Below, piece by piece: positions 1 to 8,495 of a DNA stretch of 59,106 bases. Under the pieces are notes generated by a model, which did not search any database, was not told the origin of the DNA, and worked only from the letters and a program-made list of their open reading frames with translations. This stretch comes from an uncultured Ruminobacter sp. (GTDB lineage Bacteria > Pseudomonadota > Gammaproteobacteria > Enterobacterales > Succinivibrionaceae), in contig CACYPY010000002.1 in NCBI GenBank assembly GCA_902776415.1, forward strand, positions 1 through 59,106, written 5' to 3'. How positions within the stretch are numbered: the first letter of the stretch is position 1; every line of letters starts with the position of its first letter. The position numbers were made by a program, and so were the translations under genes.

Positions 1-105
1 TTCAACCTAAAAATGGCTGGTAATAACGAGTGAGGCTCAGATCCGTTCCACCGCAGTATGTGCCGAAACTTTTAGTCATACAAATTCGTAGAGCTTAGGC
101 CATAT

Positions 106-165
106 CTCATCTCATCTCATCTCATCTCATCTCATCTCATCTCATCCCATCTCATCCCATCTTAT
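106..165. repeat. Pentanucleotide CTCAT tandem repeat
   Basis: Eight perfect CTCAT units (106-145) are followed by four more with single changes (CCCAT, CTCAT, CCCAT, CTTAT). The array ends about 80 bp before a candidate -10 and 129 bp before the symporter start codon. All three top-strand frames of the repeat are free of stops, but no reading frame runs through the flanks, so it appears intergenic. Nothing else is recognisable in bases 1-105. Confidence 0.95.
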
Positions 166-221
166 TCGTATATCACTTTATCGCCACCCCGTCCGGCGTT
201 CGGCTGTCCTGCCGGCCTCAT

Positions 222-250
222 TTCATTACTGTTACCGAATTTTGTATAAT
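222..250 (+). promoter_or_regulatory. Candidate promoter of the symporter gene
   Basis: A perfect TATAAT (245-250) lies 17 bp downstream of TTCATT (222-227), a weak -35. It is the best core promoter between the pentamer repeat and the start codon. Confidence 0.5.
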
Positions 251-293
251 ACGGGCGTTTTTTGTTCTTTAACCTCTTTTGTTAACTCTTATC

Positions 294-1739
294 ATGAAAG
301 AAATAATTTCAGCCATTGCCGGCGGTTTCGACTGGTTTGACGATCTGGTCTGGGGACCGCCGCTTCTGATACTCCTTCTGGGAGTGGGGATTTTTCTGAC
401 GCTTTCACTCAGGGGACTTCAGGTTTCGCGCCTGCCTCTTGCTGCCAGAATGGTGTTTACTCCCCATAAGGAATCCGACGGCAAAAAGGGTGATCTCACC
501 AGTTTCGCAGCTCTGTGCACCGCTCTTGCCGCCACCATCGGCACCGGCAACATTGTCGGGGTGGCCACAGCTGTCAGCATCGGCGGTCCGGGAGCATTGT
601 TCTGGATGTTTGTGGCCGCCTTTTTCGGAATGGCCACCAAATATTCCGAATGTCTTTTGGCGGTGCATTTCCGGGAAACCGATTCCCGCGGCAAATACGT
701 CGGCGGCCCCATGTTCTATATCCGGAACGGTATCGGAAAGAAATATCCCAGACTGGCTGCAGTGCTGGCCTTCCTGTTTGCGATATTCGGCATTATGGCC
801 GGGTGTCTGGGCATCGGAACCTACGCCCAGATTAATTCCATCGTGGAAGCCGGGGCTCAGCTGGGGGTGGAAAGACTCTATAGCGCTATCGCCGTAACTC
901 TGATTGTGGGCTGGATAATTTACGGCGGTCTGAAATACATCGCCAATACCTCCCGAACCGTGGTGCCGGTGATGGCCATGGTTTATATAATCTGCTGTCT
1001 GGTGGTGGTTTGTCTCAATATCACTGCGGTTCCTGACGCCATAATGCTGATTGTGAAGTCGGCCTTCACCACTACCTCCGCAGTGGGCGGCTTTGCAGGA
1101 GCCACCGTGCTTATGGCAATCCAGAAGGGTGTGGCCAGAGGCATCTTCTCCAACGAGGCCGGCCTTGGTTCCGCCCCGATAGCCGCAGCATCGGCCAAGA
1201 CCGATTCCTCCGTGGAGCAGGGGCTGATTTCCATGACCGGAACCTTCCTGGATACCATGATTATCTGCATGCTCACCGGTCTTACCCTGGTGCTTACCGG
1301 TGCCTGGTCCTCCGAGGTAACCGGCGTGGCCATGACCACCCTGGCGTTTTCCCAGGCCCTGGGGGCCAGTGCCGGACTTTACATTATCAATATCAGTCTG
1401 CTTCTTTTTGCCATGACCACCATTATCGGCTGGAACTTCTATGCCTCAAGGTGCGTGATTTATCTTTTCGGAGCCAGGGCCATTACTCCCTTTAAGATTA
1501 TCTATATCTTGTTTGTGGCCTCCTATATTCTCATTGTGCTCTTTGTGGATATGGGGGATGCCACCCAGAAGACGGCCATAAATACGGTATGGACGCTTTC
1601 GGATATTGCCAACGGTCTTATGGCCTTCCCGAACCTGATTGCGCTTATCATGCTGAGAAAGGTTATCTGGAGTGATACCAGAGACTACTTTAACAACCTC
1701 AAGATGAAAAGGCAGAAGGAAGCTTTGGCTGCGAAGTAG
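294..1739 (+). CDS. Sodium:alanine/amino-acid symporter, AGCS family
   Basis: Inner-membrane carrier expected to import alanine, glycine or a related small amino acid with sodium. The 481 residues are almost all hydrophobic helices, the usual size and build of the AGCS (DagA/AlsT) family. Conserved motifs are visible: GTGNIVGVATA near residue 85 and SNEAGLGSAP near residue 290, both family signatures, and a charged C-terminus after the last helix. I chose the ATG at 294; an upstream in-frame TTG at 279 would add five residues, and neither has a clear Shine-Dalgarno. It is monocistronic, with its own promoter and a strong terminator. The substrate cannot be fixed from sequence alone. Confidence 0.93.
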   Translation: MKEIISAIAGGFDWFDDLVWGPPLLILLLGVGIFLTLSLRGLQVSRLPLAARMVFTPHKESDGKKGDLTSFAALCTALAATIGTGNIVGVATAVSIGGPGALFWMFVAAFFGMATKYSECLLAVHFRETDSRGKYVGGPMFYIRNGIGKKYPRLAAVLAFLFAIFGIMAGCLGIGTYAQINSIVEAGAQLGVERLYSAIAVTLIVGWIIYGGLKYIANTSRTVVPVMAMVYIICCLVVVCLNITAVPDAIMLIVKSAFTTTSAVGGFAGATVLMAIQKGVARGIFSNEAGLGSAPIAAASAKTDSSVEQGLISMTGTFLDTMIICMLTGLTLVLTGAWSSEVTGVAMTTLAFSQALGASAGLYIINISLLLFAMTTIIGWNFYASRCVIYLFGARAITPFKIIYILFVASYILIVLFVDMGDATQKTAINTVWTLSDIANGLMAFPNLIALIMLRKVIWSDTRDYFNNLKMKRQKEALAAK

Positions 1740-1767
1740 CATTTTCCGGTTCTGACCTTCCCGAAAG

Positions 1768-1808
1768 ACTGCGGACGGATTTCTGAAGGATCCCTCCGCA
1801 GTTTTTTT
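1768..1808 (+). terminator. Rho-independent terminator of the symporter gene
   Basis: ACTGCGGA (1768-1775) pairs with TCCGCAGT (1795-1802), followed by a run of T, 28 bp after the stop codon. Confidence 0.85.
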
Positions 1809-1959
1809 ATGTCAGGACGCATTCTTTCGGCAAAATCCGGCCGGAAATCAAATCCCGGAAGGCTGAATGATGTCCGGAAGCCGCGGATTTCCTATAATCA
1901 TGCGGGGAATCGGCCGGCTTTCTGCCGCCATTTCCGATCATGACAACCGGGGAAAGGAA

Positions 1960-4032
1960 ATGGGATACCTTAAGTTTTTCCTGGCAGCGGCTTTTCTGCT
2001 CCTGCCGTATGCGGGCGGACCGGAGCAGAAGGCTCCCGGCATTTCCGGAACCGGCGGGACGGGAGTCAGTTACCTGCTGGATCGGAAAACCGAACAGCGG
2101 ATTTCGGATCTGGTTAAGGTGATGTCCCGGGACGAAAGAATTTCGCAGCTGATTATTCCGGCAGCCAGAACCTGGAAGGGCAGTCCGGTTACCGATCTGG
2201 ATGCTGTTCCCGGGCTCCGGGAGATTCTTGGCAGGCATGGCTACGGCGGACTCATTTTTTATGCCGCCAATCTGAAGGACAATGAGCATGCCGCCGGGCT
2301 TCTTAAGGATCTTCAGAAAATGGGCCGGGAAAGAGCCGGATCCGCCGTGCATATTCCGTATTTTACGCTGCTGGATCAGGAGGGCGGACCGGTGACGCGG
2401 CTCCGCCACGGTACCAGAATGACCGGCAGCATGGCCATCGGCGCCACCTCTGCCGCGGCGGCAAATGCGGAACTTACCGGGAGGATTATCGGAGAGGAAC
2501 TTTCCGCGCTGGGTTTTAACGTGAATCTGGCTCCGGTTATCGATGTGAATATGAACCCCGCGAATCCGGTAATCGGCGTCAGGTCGTTTTCAGACGACCC
2601 CGGAGTTGTTGCCGGTCTGGGAATCGCCTACGCCCGGGGCGTTTCCGCAGGCGGAGTGATCCCGGCCTTCAAGCATTATCCCGGACACGGCGACACCGTT
2701 ACCGACAGTCATCGGGGCCTACCCCTGTCGTACAAAACCCGTACGGAGCTTATGAGATCGGATCTGATTCCCTTCCGGGAGGCGGTGCGGAACGGTGCTG
2801 ACATGATTATGACCGCGCATATTGCCAGTCCCGGTGCGGACGAGCCGCAGGTTCTGGGGGACGGAATTGCCACGGGGTATTATCCCGCCGCCATGTCTCG
2901 GGTAATGATTGCGGATATTCTCCGCGGGGAACTTGGGTATGACGGCGTGGTGATTTCCGATGCTCTGGAAATGGAGGCCGTGCTCAATGCCGGGCTGGTG
3001 CCCGGAAAACCGGGCTCGGCGGAGTACCAGGCCAATATTGCCGCCATGATTCTGAATGCGGGGGCAGATATGCTCCTGCTTCCGGCCGATCTCAAAAACC
3101 CTGAGGTTGCAACCTTCTATGACGACTATATTGCGGGAATCTCCGACAGAATCGCGGCGGGGATTATCTCCGAGGAACGGCTTAACGAGAGCGTGATCCG
3201 GGTGCTCAGGCTGAAGGTGAAATACGGCATATTCGATATCCGGGATCCCTTTTCCGGAAAGCCGCCTTTTCCGGAAGGAAGGCCCGGGGACAGATCGGGC
3301 GAAGCAGGATCCCGGGAGCATCAGGAGGCAGCCTGCGGCATTGCCGGAGAGGCGGTGACACTGCTTAAAAACAATTCCCGGACGCTTCCGTTTTCCGCCG
3401 GTGTCGGCAGGGTGGCCCTCCTGGCTCCGGATCGGGAGACCCTGACAACGCTCAGTCATGCCGCGGAACGTCTCCGGGAGGAGGGATACCTGAATCCGGA
3501 CACCGTGATTACTGCCGATTATTACCTGGATCCGGATCTTACGGGCGATGAACTTCATTATCCTCCCGAACTCCGGGAGCGGCTCTCCCGGGCCGACGCC
3601 GTTATCGGCTGCTCGGCTCTTAAGGACGGCAGAATTCCCGGGAGAAGCAGCGCCTCCTGGCAGGCTCTTTCACGGGCTATTGCCGATACCCATGCCGGCG
3701 GCGGACGTTTTGCGCTCCTGAGCGGCAATCTTCCATACGATGCGGCTCTATATCCGGAGGCGGACGCCATTGTGCTTTCATACCTGGGATCGGGGATGGG
3801 GATATTTCCGGATGCCGCGGAAGCGGATGGCCGGGAACGGACAGACGGTAACTGCAATGCAATTGCCGCCATGGAGCGGATTTTCGGGAAGGGGGTGTTC
3901 CGGGGAACGCTTCCGGTAAACATTCCGGAGATCCGGGAGCTTCCGGACGGGAGCCGGATCTACGGCACGGAGGTGCTTTACCGGCGGGGCTTCCGGGAGA
4001 AGGGAGAATCTTCACCGCAGGTGTCCGAATGA
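1960..4032 (+). CDS. Exported GH3 beta-N-acetylhexosaminidase-like enzyme
   Basis: Glycoside hydrolase family 3 protein of the NagZ/BglX type, predicted to release N-acetylhexosamine or another beta-linked sugar in the periplasm or outside. The N-terminus MGYLKFFLAAAFLLLPYAGG reads as a signal peptide, and GGGGA sits 6 bp before this ATG. An in-frame ATG at 1867 would add 31 residues that hide the signal, so 1960 is preferred (690 aa). The catalytic barrel has KHYPGHGDTVTDSH (about residue 237), the His/Asp loop of bacterial GH3 hexosaminidases, and VISDALEME with the nucleophile Asp near residue 334. A second GH3 C-terminal domain follows from about residue 450, so it is roughly twice the size of cytoplasmic NagZ. 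It ends convergently, 6 bp from the chaperone gene on the other strand. Confidence 0.88.
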   Translation: MGYLKFFLAAAFLLLPYAGGPEQKAPGISGTGGTGVSYLLDRKTEQRISDLVKVMSRDERISQLIIPAARTWKGSPVTDLDAVPGLREILGRHGYGGLIFYAANLKDNEHAAGLLKDLQKMGRERAGSAVHIPYFTLLDQEGGPVTRLRHGTRMTGSMAIGATSAAAANAELTGRIIGEELSALGFNVNLAPVIDVNMNPANPVIGVRSFSDDPGVVAGLGIAYARGVSAGGVIPAFKHYPGHGDTVTDSHRGLPLSYKTRTELMRSDLIPFREAVRNGADMIMTAHIASPGADEPQVLGDGIATGYYPAAMSRVMIADILRGELGYDGVVISDALEMEAVLNAGLVPGKPGSAEYQANIAAMILNAGADMLLLPADLKNPEVATFYDDYIAGISDRIAAGIISEERLNESVIRVLRLKVKYGIFDIRDPFSGKPPFPEGRPGDRSGEAGSREHQEAACGIAGEAVTLLKNNSRTLPFSAGVGRVALLAPDRETLTTLSHAAERLREEGYLNPDTVITADYYLDPDLTGDELHYPPELRERLSRADAVIGCSALKDGRIPGRSSASWQALSRAIADTHAGGGRFALLSGNLPYDAALYPEADAIVLSYLGSGMGIFPDAAEADGRERTDGNCNAIAAMERIFGKGVFRGTLPVNIPEIRELPDGSRIYGTEVLYRRGFREKGESSPQVSE

Positions 4033-4038
4033 AGCGGG

Positions 4039-4548
4039 TCAGACATCCATAAAGGATGCCATTCCCCGGGACGAGCCTTCAGTGCCGGATTCGGTTTCAT
4101 CAGGGACGACGTCATTTTCTTTCGTGATTTGCTCCTCTTCGGCCCCGGAGATTTTTGCGGCTGCAGCGATGCAGAAATCCAGAAAACCGGCAAAGAGATC
4201 GGTAATGTCCTGACTTCCGAGTACCGATGCGGTCAGAACCTCGTAGGCAATCAGGACTCCGGTTTCGGGATCACGGGCGATTACCGGGGAATTTCCGCCG
4301 CCGGATACGCAGGGACCGATGCCGAAATCCAGAATATCCAGAACAAGAGGATAATCCACGGGATCCGGAAGCTCCGCAGCCACCACCGATGACATAATGA
4401 TGAGTCCGTCGTCCTCTCGGTCGGAAATGGTAACAATAAATTCCCCGCCGACGGTAAGCTCGCAGATTCCCTGATCGTCAAAAATCAGTTCGCAGCCGAG
4501 CTTTTCTGAAAGGGCTTTGAATATTTCTTCATGATTGTTATTCAGCAT
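4039..4548 (-). CDS. CesT-like type III secretion chaperone
   Basis: Small acidic protein of 169 residues with the layout of class I type III chaperones: an N-terminal amphipathic helix (IFKALSEKLGCELIF), a strand block (ICELTVGGEFIVTISD, GLIIMSSVV), a central hydrophobic segment and a long C-terminal helix (DITDLFAGFLDFCIAAAA). Known CesT-family proteins dimerise and hold an effector's N-terminal segment ready for secretion. The tail beyond about residue 135 is Glu/Asp/Ser-rich and unlike the fold. AGGTGAT precedes the start. It lies downstream of, and on the same strand as, the likely effector gene, 369 bp away. The family call rests on fold pattern and context, not a search; a general acidic chaperone is the alternative. 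Confidence 0.6.
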   Translation of the reverse strand: MLNNNHEEIFKALSEKLGCELIFDDQGICELTVGGEFIVTISDREDDGLIIMSSVVAAELPDPVDYPLVLDILDFGIGPCVSGGGNSPVIARDPETGVLIAYEVLTASVLGSQDITDLFAGFLDFCIAAAAKISGAEEEQITKENDVVPDETESGTEGSSRGMASFMDV

Positions 4549-4917
4549 GTCAGATCACCTGTATAAAATATGCGGAGTTTTGGTGGAGGCATGGTTTCGC
4601 TGCCCCGTATTCTGTAAAAAATGCCCGAATGAAACCTGTACCGGCATTCCTTCCGGAAGCTTTATCTGAAGTCTTTCAGGGAAAATCGTAAAAATCCGGT
4701 TTGTCCGTATCTGAACAGAACTATCAGTCATTCAGAGGTTCCGTAATAATCAGTTAACGTGTTATCCGGCCGTTTTCCGCAGTTTTTGGTACGGCCTAAT
4801 TATTCGGGAACTGAAACTGGTCTCTCAGGATCAGTGGCAGCCCCGGGAATCATAATCCGGGGGGGCTGGCAAGTAAAATATGAAAAATGAAAAACCGTCG
4901 GTCGGGCCACGCTTTTG
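4549..4917. other. Intergenic gap between effector and chaperone genes
   Basis: No gene is seen in these 369 bases. A GC-rich imperfect inverted repeat lies at 4837-4870 (GCAGCCCC..GG against CCGGGGGGGCTGGC, with three unpaired G). It has no T-run on either side, so it is not a normal terminator; it could be a processing or attenuation hairpin between the two minus-strand genes. Confidence 0.5.
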
Positions 4918-6294
4918 CTATACCGGAATCATCTCTTCGTTTCCCGGAGCGCCTTCCGGGAGCTTTATGATCAGCTTATTGTCGTTAATGCCATTCTCCT
5001 GTTCTGACAGATGTATCCTTCTGGCATGCCTCAGTTCGGAATGGGTTATCGGGGAACCGATCTTGTTTTCCTCATATTTGCCTTCTTTCCAGAAATTGTC
5101 GTCAACGATATTTTTGATGCCTTCTCCCCTGAGGGTTTTGCCGTTGTAATCGGCAAACTGGAACATTACCGGAACCTGCTGTTCCTTGAAGAAGGAGATG
5201 CCGAGCTTGCTGGTCTGTCTGAAGGTGGCATAAATCATGACATTCTGAAACATCTGGTAAAGCCCCATCTTGTCCACGGTGTTGAACTTTGAATGATCCT
5301 TTTTGTACGCCTGATACTCCTCGTTGCTTGCCCAGTTCTTTCTTGACAGGAATTCAGCCTTCTTATTTTCGTATTCCCGGGGATTATTTTCGCGGAGGGC
5401 TGCCAGCTCGGCGTACTGTTCAAGCTTGTCGGCCAGCTTCTGGATAATCTCGGGTGTTGCCTTTTTACGATAGCTGTAGTTAAGGTTCTTGATAATGAAG
5501 CTTCTGAGAGCTGCCTTGCTGTCCTTGCTGAAAGCAGCCTGCCAGCCGGTGTTTTTTCCTGCCTTTTCCGTCCCGCTGTTTTCCGGGTGGAGCAGGCTGT
5601 GGATTTTCAGGGGAATATTGATTTTTTTAAGATTTTCCGGTCTTGCCAGAAAGGAGGTCCACTTTTCCAGCTGATCCTGCTGCACATAATCAGGATCGCC
5701 GGTGCCGGGTTTCAGTTCAAGACTTTTGCTGGCGATTTTATCCATCGTCTGGAAATACGAATCCATCATCAGGGTTGACGGCCTGATATTCGAACGGGTA
5801 TTGTATTCGTCGATTTTGTTGAAGCGGATCATCCTGCCCTCTTTGGCGAGGCAGTCGTTAAGCCGGTGGAGCATTCCGGATCTGGCAATCAGATCCCGAT
5901 TTTGCTTGAAGCCGTAGTCAGCGATCTCGATAATCTTCTTTTCGGGATTATCCCGGATAATCTGTCTGAAGCGGGACAGATTGTTCCGGAGAATGGAGTA
6001 TTCCTTGGATTTTACCAGTTCTGCGATTTTGGTTTCCAGACTCGCGGCGGTTTTGGTGTGGGTGTTTTTTCCGAAAAGAGTGCCGAAGAAACCGAACTTT
6101 CTGGATACTGAAACCTTGCTGGAATCAGAACTCATTACCACGTCATAGGTCTTTTTGCCGATAATGATGCGTCCGGTTTTGAAAAACAGAGGGTTCTGTC
6201 CTTCTCTGTCCAGCTTTGCATCGGTCATTTTTACGGCAATGTCGCTGGCATCAAGGGATCCTATATCACCGATTTTGATATCTGTGTTGTACAT
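4918..6294 (-). CDS. Putative type III secreted effector, unknown activity
   Basis: A 458-residue soluble protein with no signal peptide or membrane segment; its polar N-terminus (MYNTDIKIGDIGSLDASD) fits a type III secretion signal plus chaperone-binding region. The ATG at 6294 is preferred because AAGGA lies 7 bp before it; an upstream ATG at 6351 lacks a site. The middle is helical and Lys-rich. The C-terminal 150 residues contain a hydrophobic strand (VPVMFQFADYNGK) and the motif PITHSELRHARR, which I recall only loosely from other secreted effectors. No catalytic signature was recognised. The effector call comes mainly from the CesT-like chaperone gene downstream on the same strand. A non-secreted protein remains possible. 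Confidence 0.5.
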   Translation of the reverse strand: MYNTDIKIGDIGSLDASDIAVKMTDAKLDREGQNPLFFKTGRIIIGKKTYDVVMSSDSSKVSVSRKFGFFGTLFGKNTHTKTAASLETKIAELVKSKEYSILRNNLSRFRQIIRDNPEKKIIEIADYGFKQNRDLIARSGMLHRLNDCLAKEGRMIRFNKIDEYNTRSNIRPSTLMMDSYFQTMDKIASKSLELKPGTGDPDYVQQDQLEKWTSFLARPENLKKINIPLKIHSLLHPENSGTEKAGKNTGWQAAFSKDSKAALRSFIIKNLNYSYRKKATPEIIQKLADKLEQYAELAALRENNPREYENKKAEFLSRKNWASNEEYQAYKKDHSKFNTVDKMGLYQMFQNVMIYATFRQTSKLGISFFKEQQVPVMFQFADYNGKTLRGEGIKNIVDDNFWKEGKYEENKIGSPITHSELRHARRIHLSEQENGINDNKLIIKLPEGAPGNEEMIPV

Positions 6295-6547
6295 TTCTGT
6301 ATTCCTTCTGTTACGGGGACCAAACAGTTTTACTGAAAAATCAGTCGGCATTTGTGCTGGAGATTCTCTGTTCAGAATAACGATTTCGGGACGGCGGTGT
6401 TACACAATGCTGATGATTTTTTGATCTGTTTCTGATGAAAAATGGTTCCGCTGTCCGGATACTGCGTGTCCGTGTTTTTTCAATGCGACTGCGGTCTCAG
6501 GTTTTCTGTCCCCTTCCGAATCGTTTGTGCAGGTTTCTTCAGCCCCG

Positions 6548-6556
6548 TGCTAGAAT
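6548..6556 (+). promoter_or_regulatory. Extended -10 element TGCTAGAAT
   Basis: TGCTAGAAT lies 91 bp upstream of the RNase-like gene. No good -35 is visible, as expected for an extended -10 promoter. The same TGnTAGAAT word recurs before several genes in this window. Confidence 0.55.
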
Positions 6557-6646
6557 TTTCGTGTTCTGCCGTCTTTTACTTTCGGAAAAATTCCGGGAGA
6601 ACGCAATGTCCGTATATTTATTCAGAGTCCGGAGGCTCAGGATTTC

Positions 6647-7099
6647 ATGAAGAAGCTCCTCTATCGCATTTATCTGGTTGTGGGGGTAATAGCCGTTGTT
6701 CTCGGGTACAACTTTTATACCTCATCGGTTACCCAGAAGAACTTTTCCCTGGATTATCTGACCGGCGAGGAGTATGCGAACAGCGTTCCAAAAAATGCCC
6801 GGACGGCGGGAGAAACATCCCGGAAAGCCCAGTCTCTCCGCTTCAGAAACGAGCATCTCCTCAAGGATCATTTCAGCCGGCACGGGATGGCCATGGGCTT
6901 TTCGTCCCCGAAGGATTATGAGACCGCGGCCCGGGAGGTGGTAAAAAACCCGGCAGCCCTTCATAAAATTCAGAAGAAGGACGGGGATGACGTTTACTTT
7001 CTGGAAGCCGGCAATGATTTTGTGGTAGTTTCCCGGGACGGCTATATCCGAACCTATTTCCGGCCCGATAACGGCAAAAAATATTTTGACAGGCAGTAG
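6647..7099 (+). CDS. Membrane-anchored BECR-fold RNase-like toxin domain protein
   Basis: A 150-residue protein with an N-terminal signal-anchor (LLYRIYLVVGVIAVVLGYNF) and a C-terminal domain from about residue 65. That domain follows the pattern of Barnase-EndoU-ColicinE5/D-RelE (BECR) nuclease domains at the tips of polymorphic and CDI toxins: KDHFSRHGMAMGF with paired His, a helix ending in YETAAREVV, strands FVVVSRDGYIRTYF, and the closing RPDNGKKYFDRQ. In that family, conserved His/Asp and basic residues cut RNA. Here the domain stands alone behind a membrane anchor rather than at the end of a giant toxin, so the mature domain would face the periplasm or be released. No obvious immunity gene is recognised, though the two following genes are candidates by position only. 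Confidence 0.6.
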   Translation: MKKLLYRIYLVVGVIAVVLGYNFYTSSVTQKNFSLDYLTGEEYANSVPKNARTAGETSRKAQSLRFRNEHLLKDHFSRHGMAMGFSSPKDYETAAREVVKNPAALHKIQKKDGDDVYFLEAGNDFVVVSRDGYIRTYFRPDNGKKYFDRQ

Positions 7100-7238
7100 T
7101 CAAGCCCGGAGACATTCCGGAAAGGGAGCAGGAACTTCCGGAGCAGATGAGAGACGCAGTAAGGGGAGAGCGACATCCGGAATAATTTCGGGATTATCGG
7201 ATGATTCCCGGACAGAGCGAAAACGTGAGGAGCTTTTT

Positions 7239-7889
7239 ATGAAAATGCGGAAATTCGGACTGGCGATCCCGGGACTGGCGCTTCTGGCGGCATTCGGAAT
7301 GATGATGCCGGCTCCCGCTGCGGCCAAAGGGGGCTTTCATGCGGTATACGGGGTTCACGCCGCAGCTTTCCGGATGGGCTACCGTTTCCTTAAAAAACGC
7401 ATCGGAAAGCCGGAGAACTACTGTGCTCCCGACAGCGAGGTTATCAGTTTTCGGGTGGTTACCGGCGGCGGCATGCGAGGCGGCTTTGACAGAACCGAAA
7501 TTGAAAAGATCTCCCCCGAAAGAGCCCGGATCACCCGGGATGTCAGAGAATGGCACAGCGCCCCGCAGCACATAAGCGTTTATGAAGCCGATATCTCCTT
7601 TCTCAAAAAAATCGATGAGATTTTTCGGAAGAGGGTGGATTACCGTCTTGAAGACGCTCCCTACCCCGAATACCGGGTGCTGGATGCTCCGGATACCAGC
7701 TATTATTTCCGGTGTTCGGATCGCAAAACCTGGTCGGTAAGCACTGCCCGGGTTCTTCCCGGAAGCTTTTTAAGCGCCATGAAGGAGGTCAGAGCCCTGG
7801 TGGACGATGGAATAAAGTCCGGTACCGCAGTTCGGGACGAGGTGATCTGTTCCGAGGAGAATCACTGTCAGAAAGACGGAAAGTTCTGA
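7239..7889 (+). CDS. Exported protein of unknown function, paralogue of next gene
   Basis: A 216-residue protein with a clear signal peptide (MKMRKFGLAIPGLALLAAFG, then an APAAAKG cleavage region). The ATG at 7239 is chosen because GTGAGGAG lies just before it; the longer frame from 7086 has a charged non-signal leader. Two cysteines (YCAPDS and RCSDRK) plus a third near the end could form disulphides in the periplasm. From about residue 60 it matches the next gene: GGGM near the start, then a helix-strand-helix block ending in LPGSFLSAMKEVRALVDD against LPPGFLSAVQDIRDVIDR. Family not recognised. Confidence 0.75.
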   Translation: MKMRKFGLAIPGLALLAAFGMMMPAPAAAKGGFHAVYGVHAAAFRMGYRFLKKRIGKPENYCAPDSEVISFRVVTGGGMRGGFDRTEIEKISPERARITRDVREWHSAPQHISVYEADISFLKKIDEIFRKRVDYRLEDAPYPEYRVLDAPDTSYYFRCSDRKTWSVSTARVLPGSFLSAMKEVRALVDDGIKSGTAVRDEVICSEENHCQKDGKF

Positions 7890-7926
7890 TTTCGTTTTCC
7901 CGGAAGCCTGTTAAAGGAGATTATTT

Positions 7927-8451
7927 ATGGGAATGTTTCTCCGTTTTTTCCGCATTTTCAGAAAGCCCAGGCTGATCTTTTACCGTGAATCCTGGGGCGG
8001 CGGCATGACCGGAAGACACGGCACGCTGACGGTATCTGAAAACCCGGACGGGACGGAGATTATTTCCCGGGAGGAATTCCGGATGCCCCGGGAGCCCCCG
8101 GATCTTGCGGTTACGAGACTCCCTCCGGCTTCCGGCTGCCTCATGCGAATTCAGGAGATCTGTGACAGCAGGATCTCATGGCTTCTCAGATATTCTCCCC
8201 GGATTCCCTTTAAAATCCTGGATCGGGAAAACCGTTACTTTGTACTCCGGCGGGAGGACGGTTCGGAATGGTCCTGCGACAACAGGCACTTTCTGCCCCC
8301 GGGCTTTTTAAGTGCCGTTCAGGATATCCGGGATGTTATTGACCGTGCAGAGGCGGGCGGTTCTCCTTCTGAAGCTGATTCCACCTCGGATTCTCCCTCC
8401 GACTCCCCGGCAGATATCTCCTCGCATCACGGGAAAGAGTCTTTGGGCTAA
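7927..8451 (+). CDS. Cytoplasmic paralogue of the preceding exported protein
   Basis: A 174-residue protein with a strong ribosome site (AAAGGAGA, 6 bp before ATG) and 37 bp after the previous gene, so the two are probably cotranscribed. It shares the GGGM region and the LPPGFLSAVQDIRDVIDR block with its neighbour but has no signal peptide; its N-terminus (FLRFFRIFRKPRLIFYRE) is basic and aromatic. The C-terminal 30 residues are Ser/Asp/Pro-rich. One exported and one non-exported version side by side suggests a duplication with a change of compartment. Function unknown. Confidence 0.7.
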   Translation: MGMFLRFFRIFRKPRLIFYRESWGGGMTGRHGTLTVSENPDGTEIISREEFRMPREPPDLAVTRLPPASGCLMRIQEICDSRISWLLRYSPRIPFKILDRENRYFVLRREDGSEWSCDNRHFLPPGFLSAVQDIRDVIDRAEAGGSPSEADSTSDSPSDSPADISSHHGKESLG

Positions 8452-8495
8452 AACCGGGAGAGTTCCGGATCCTGCTTACGTTTACTCAGGAACCG

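Noticed and set aside
4837..4870. Terminator between effector and chaperone genes
   Set aside because: The hairpin has bulged G residues and no T-run on either strand.
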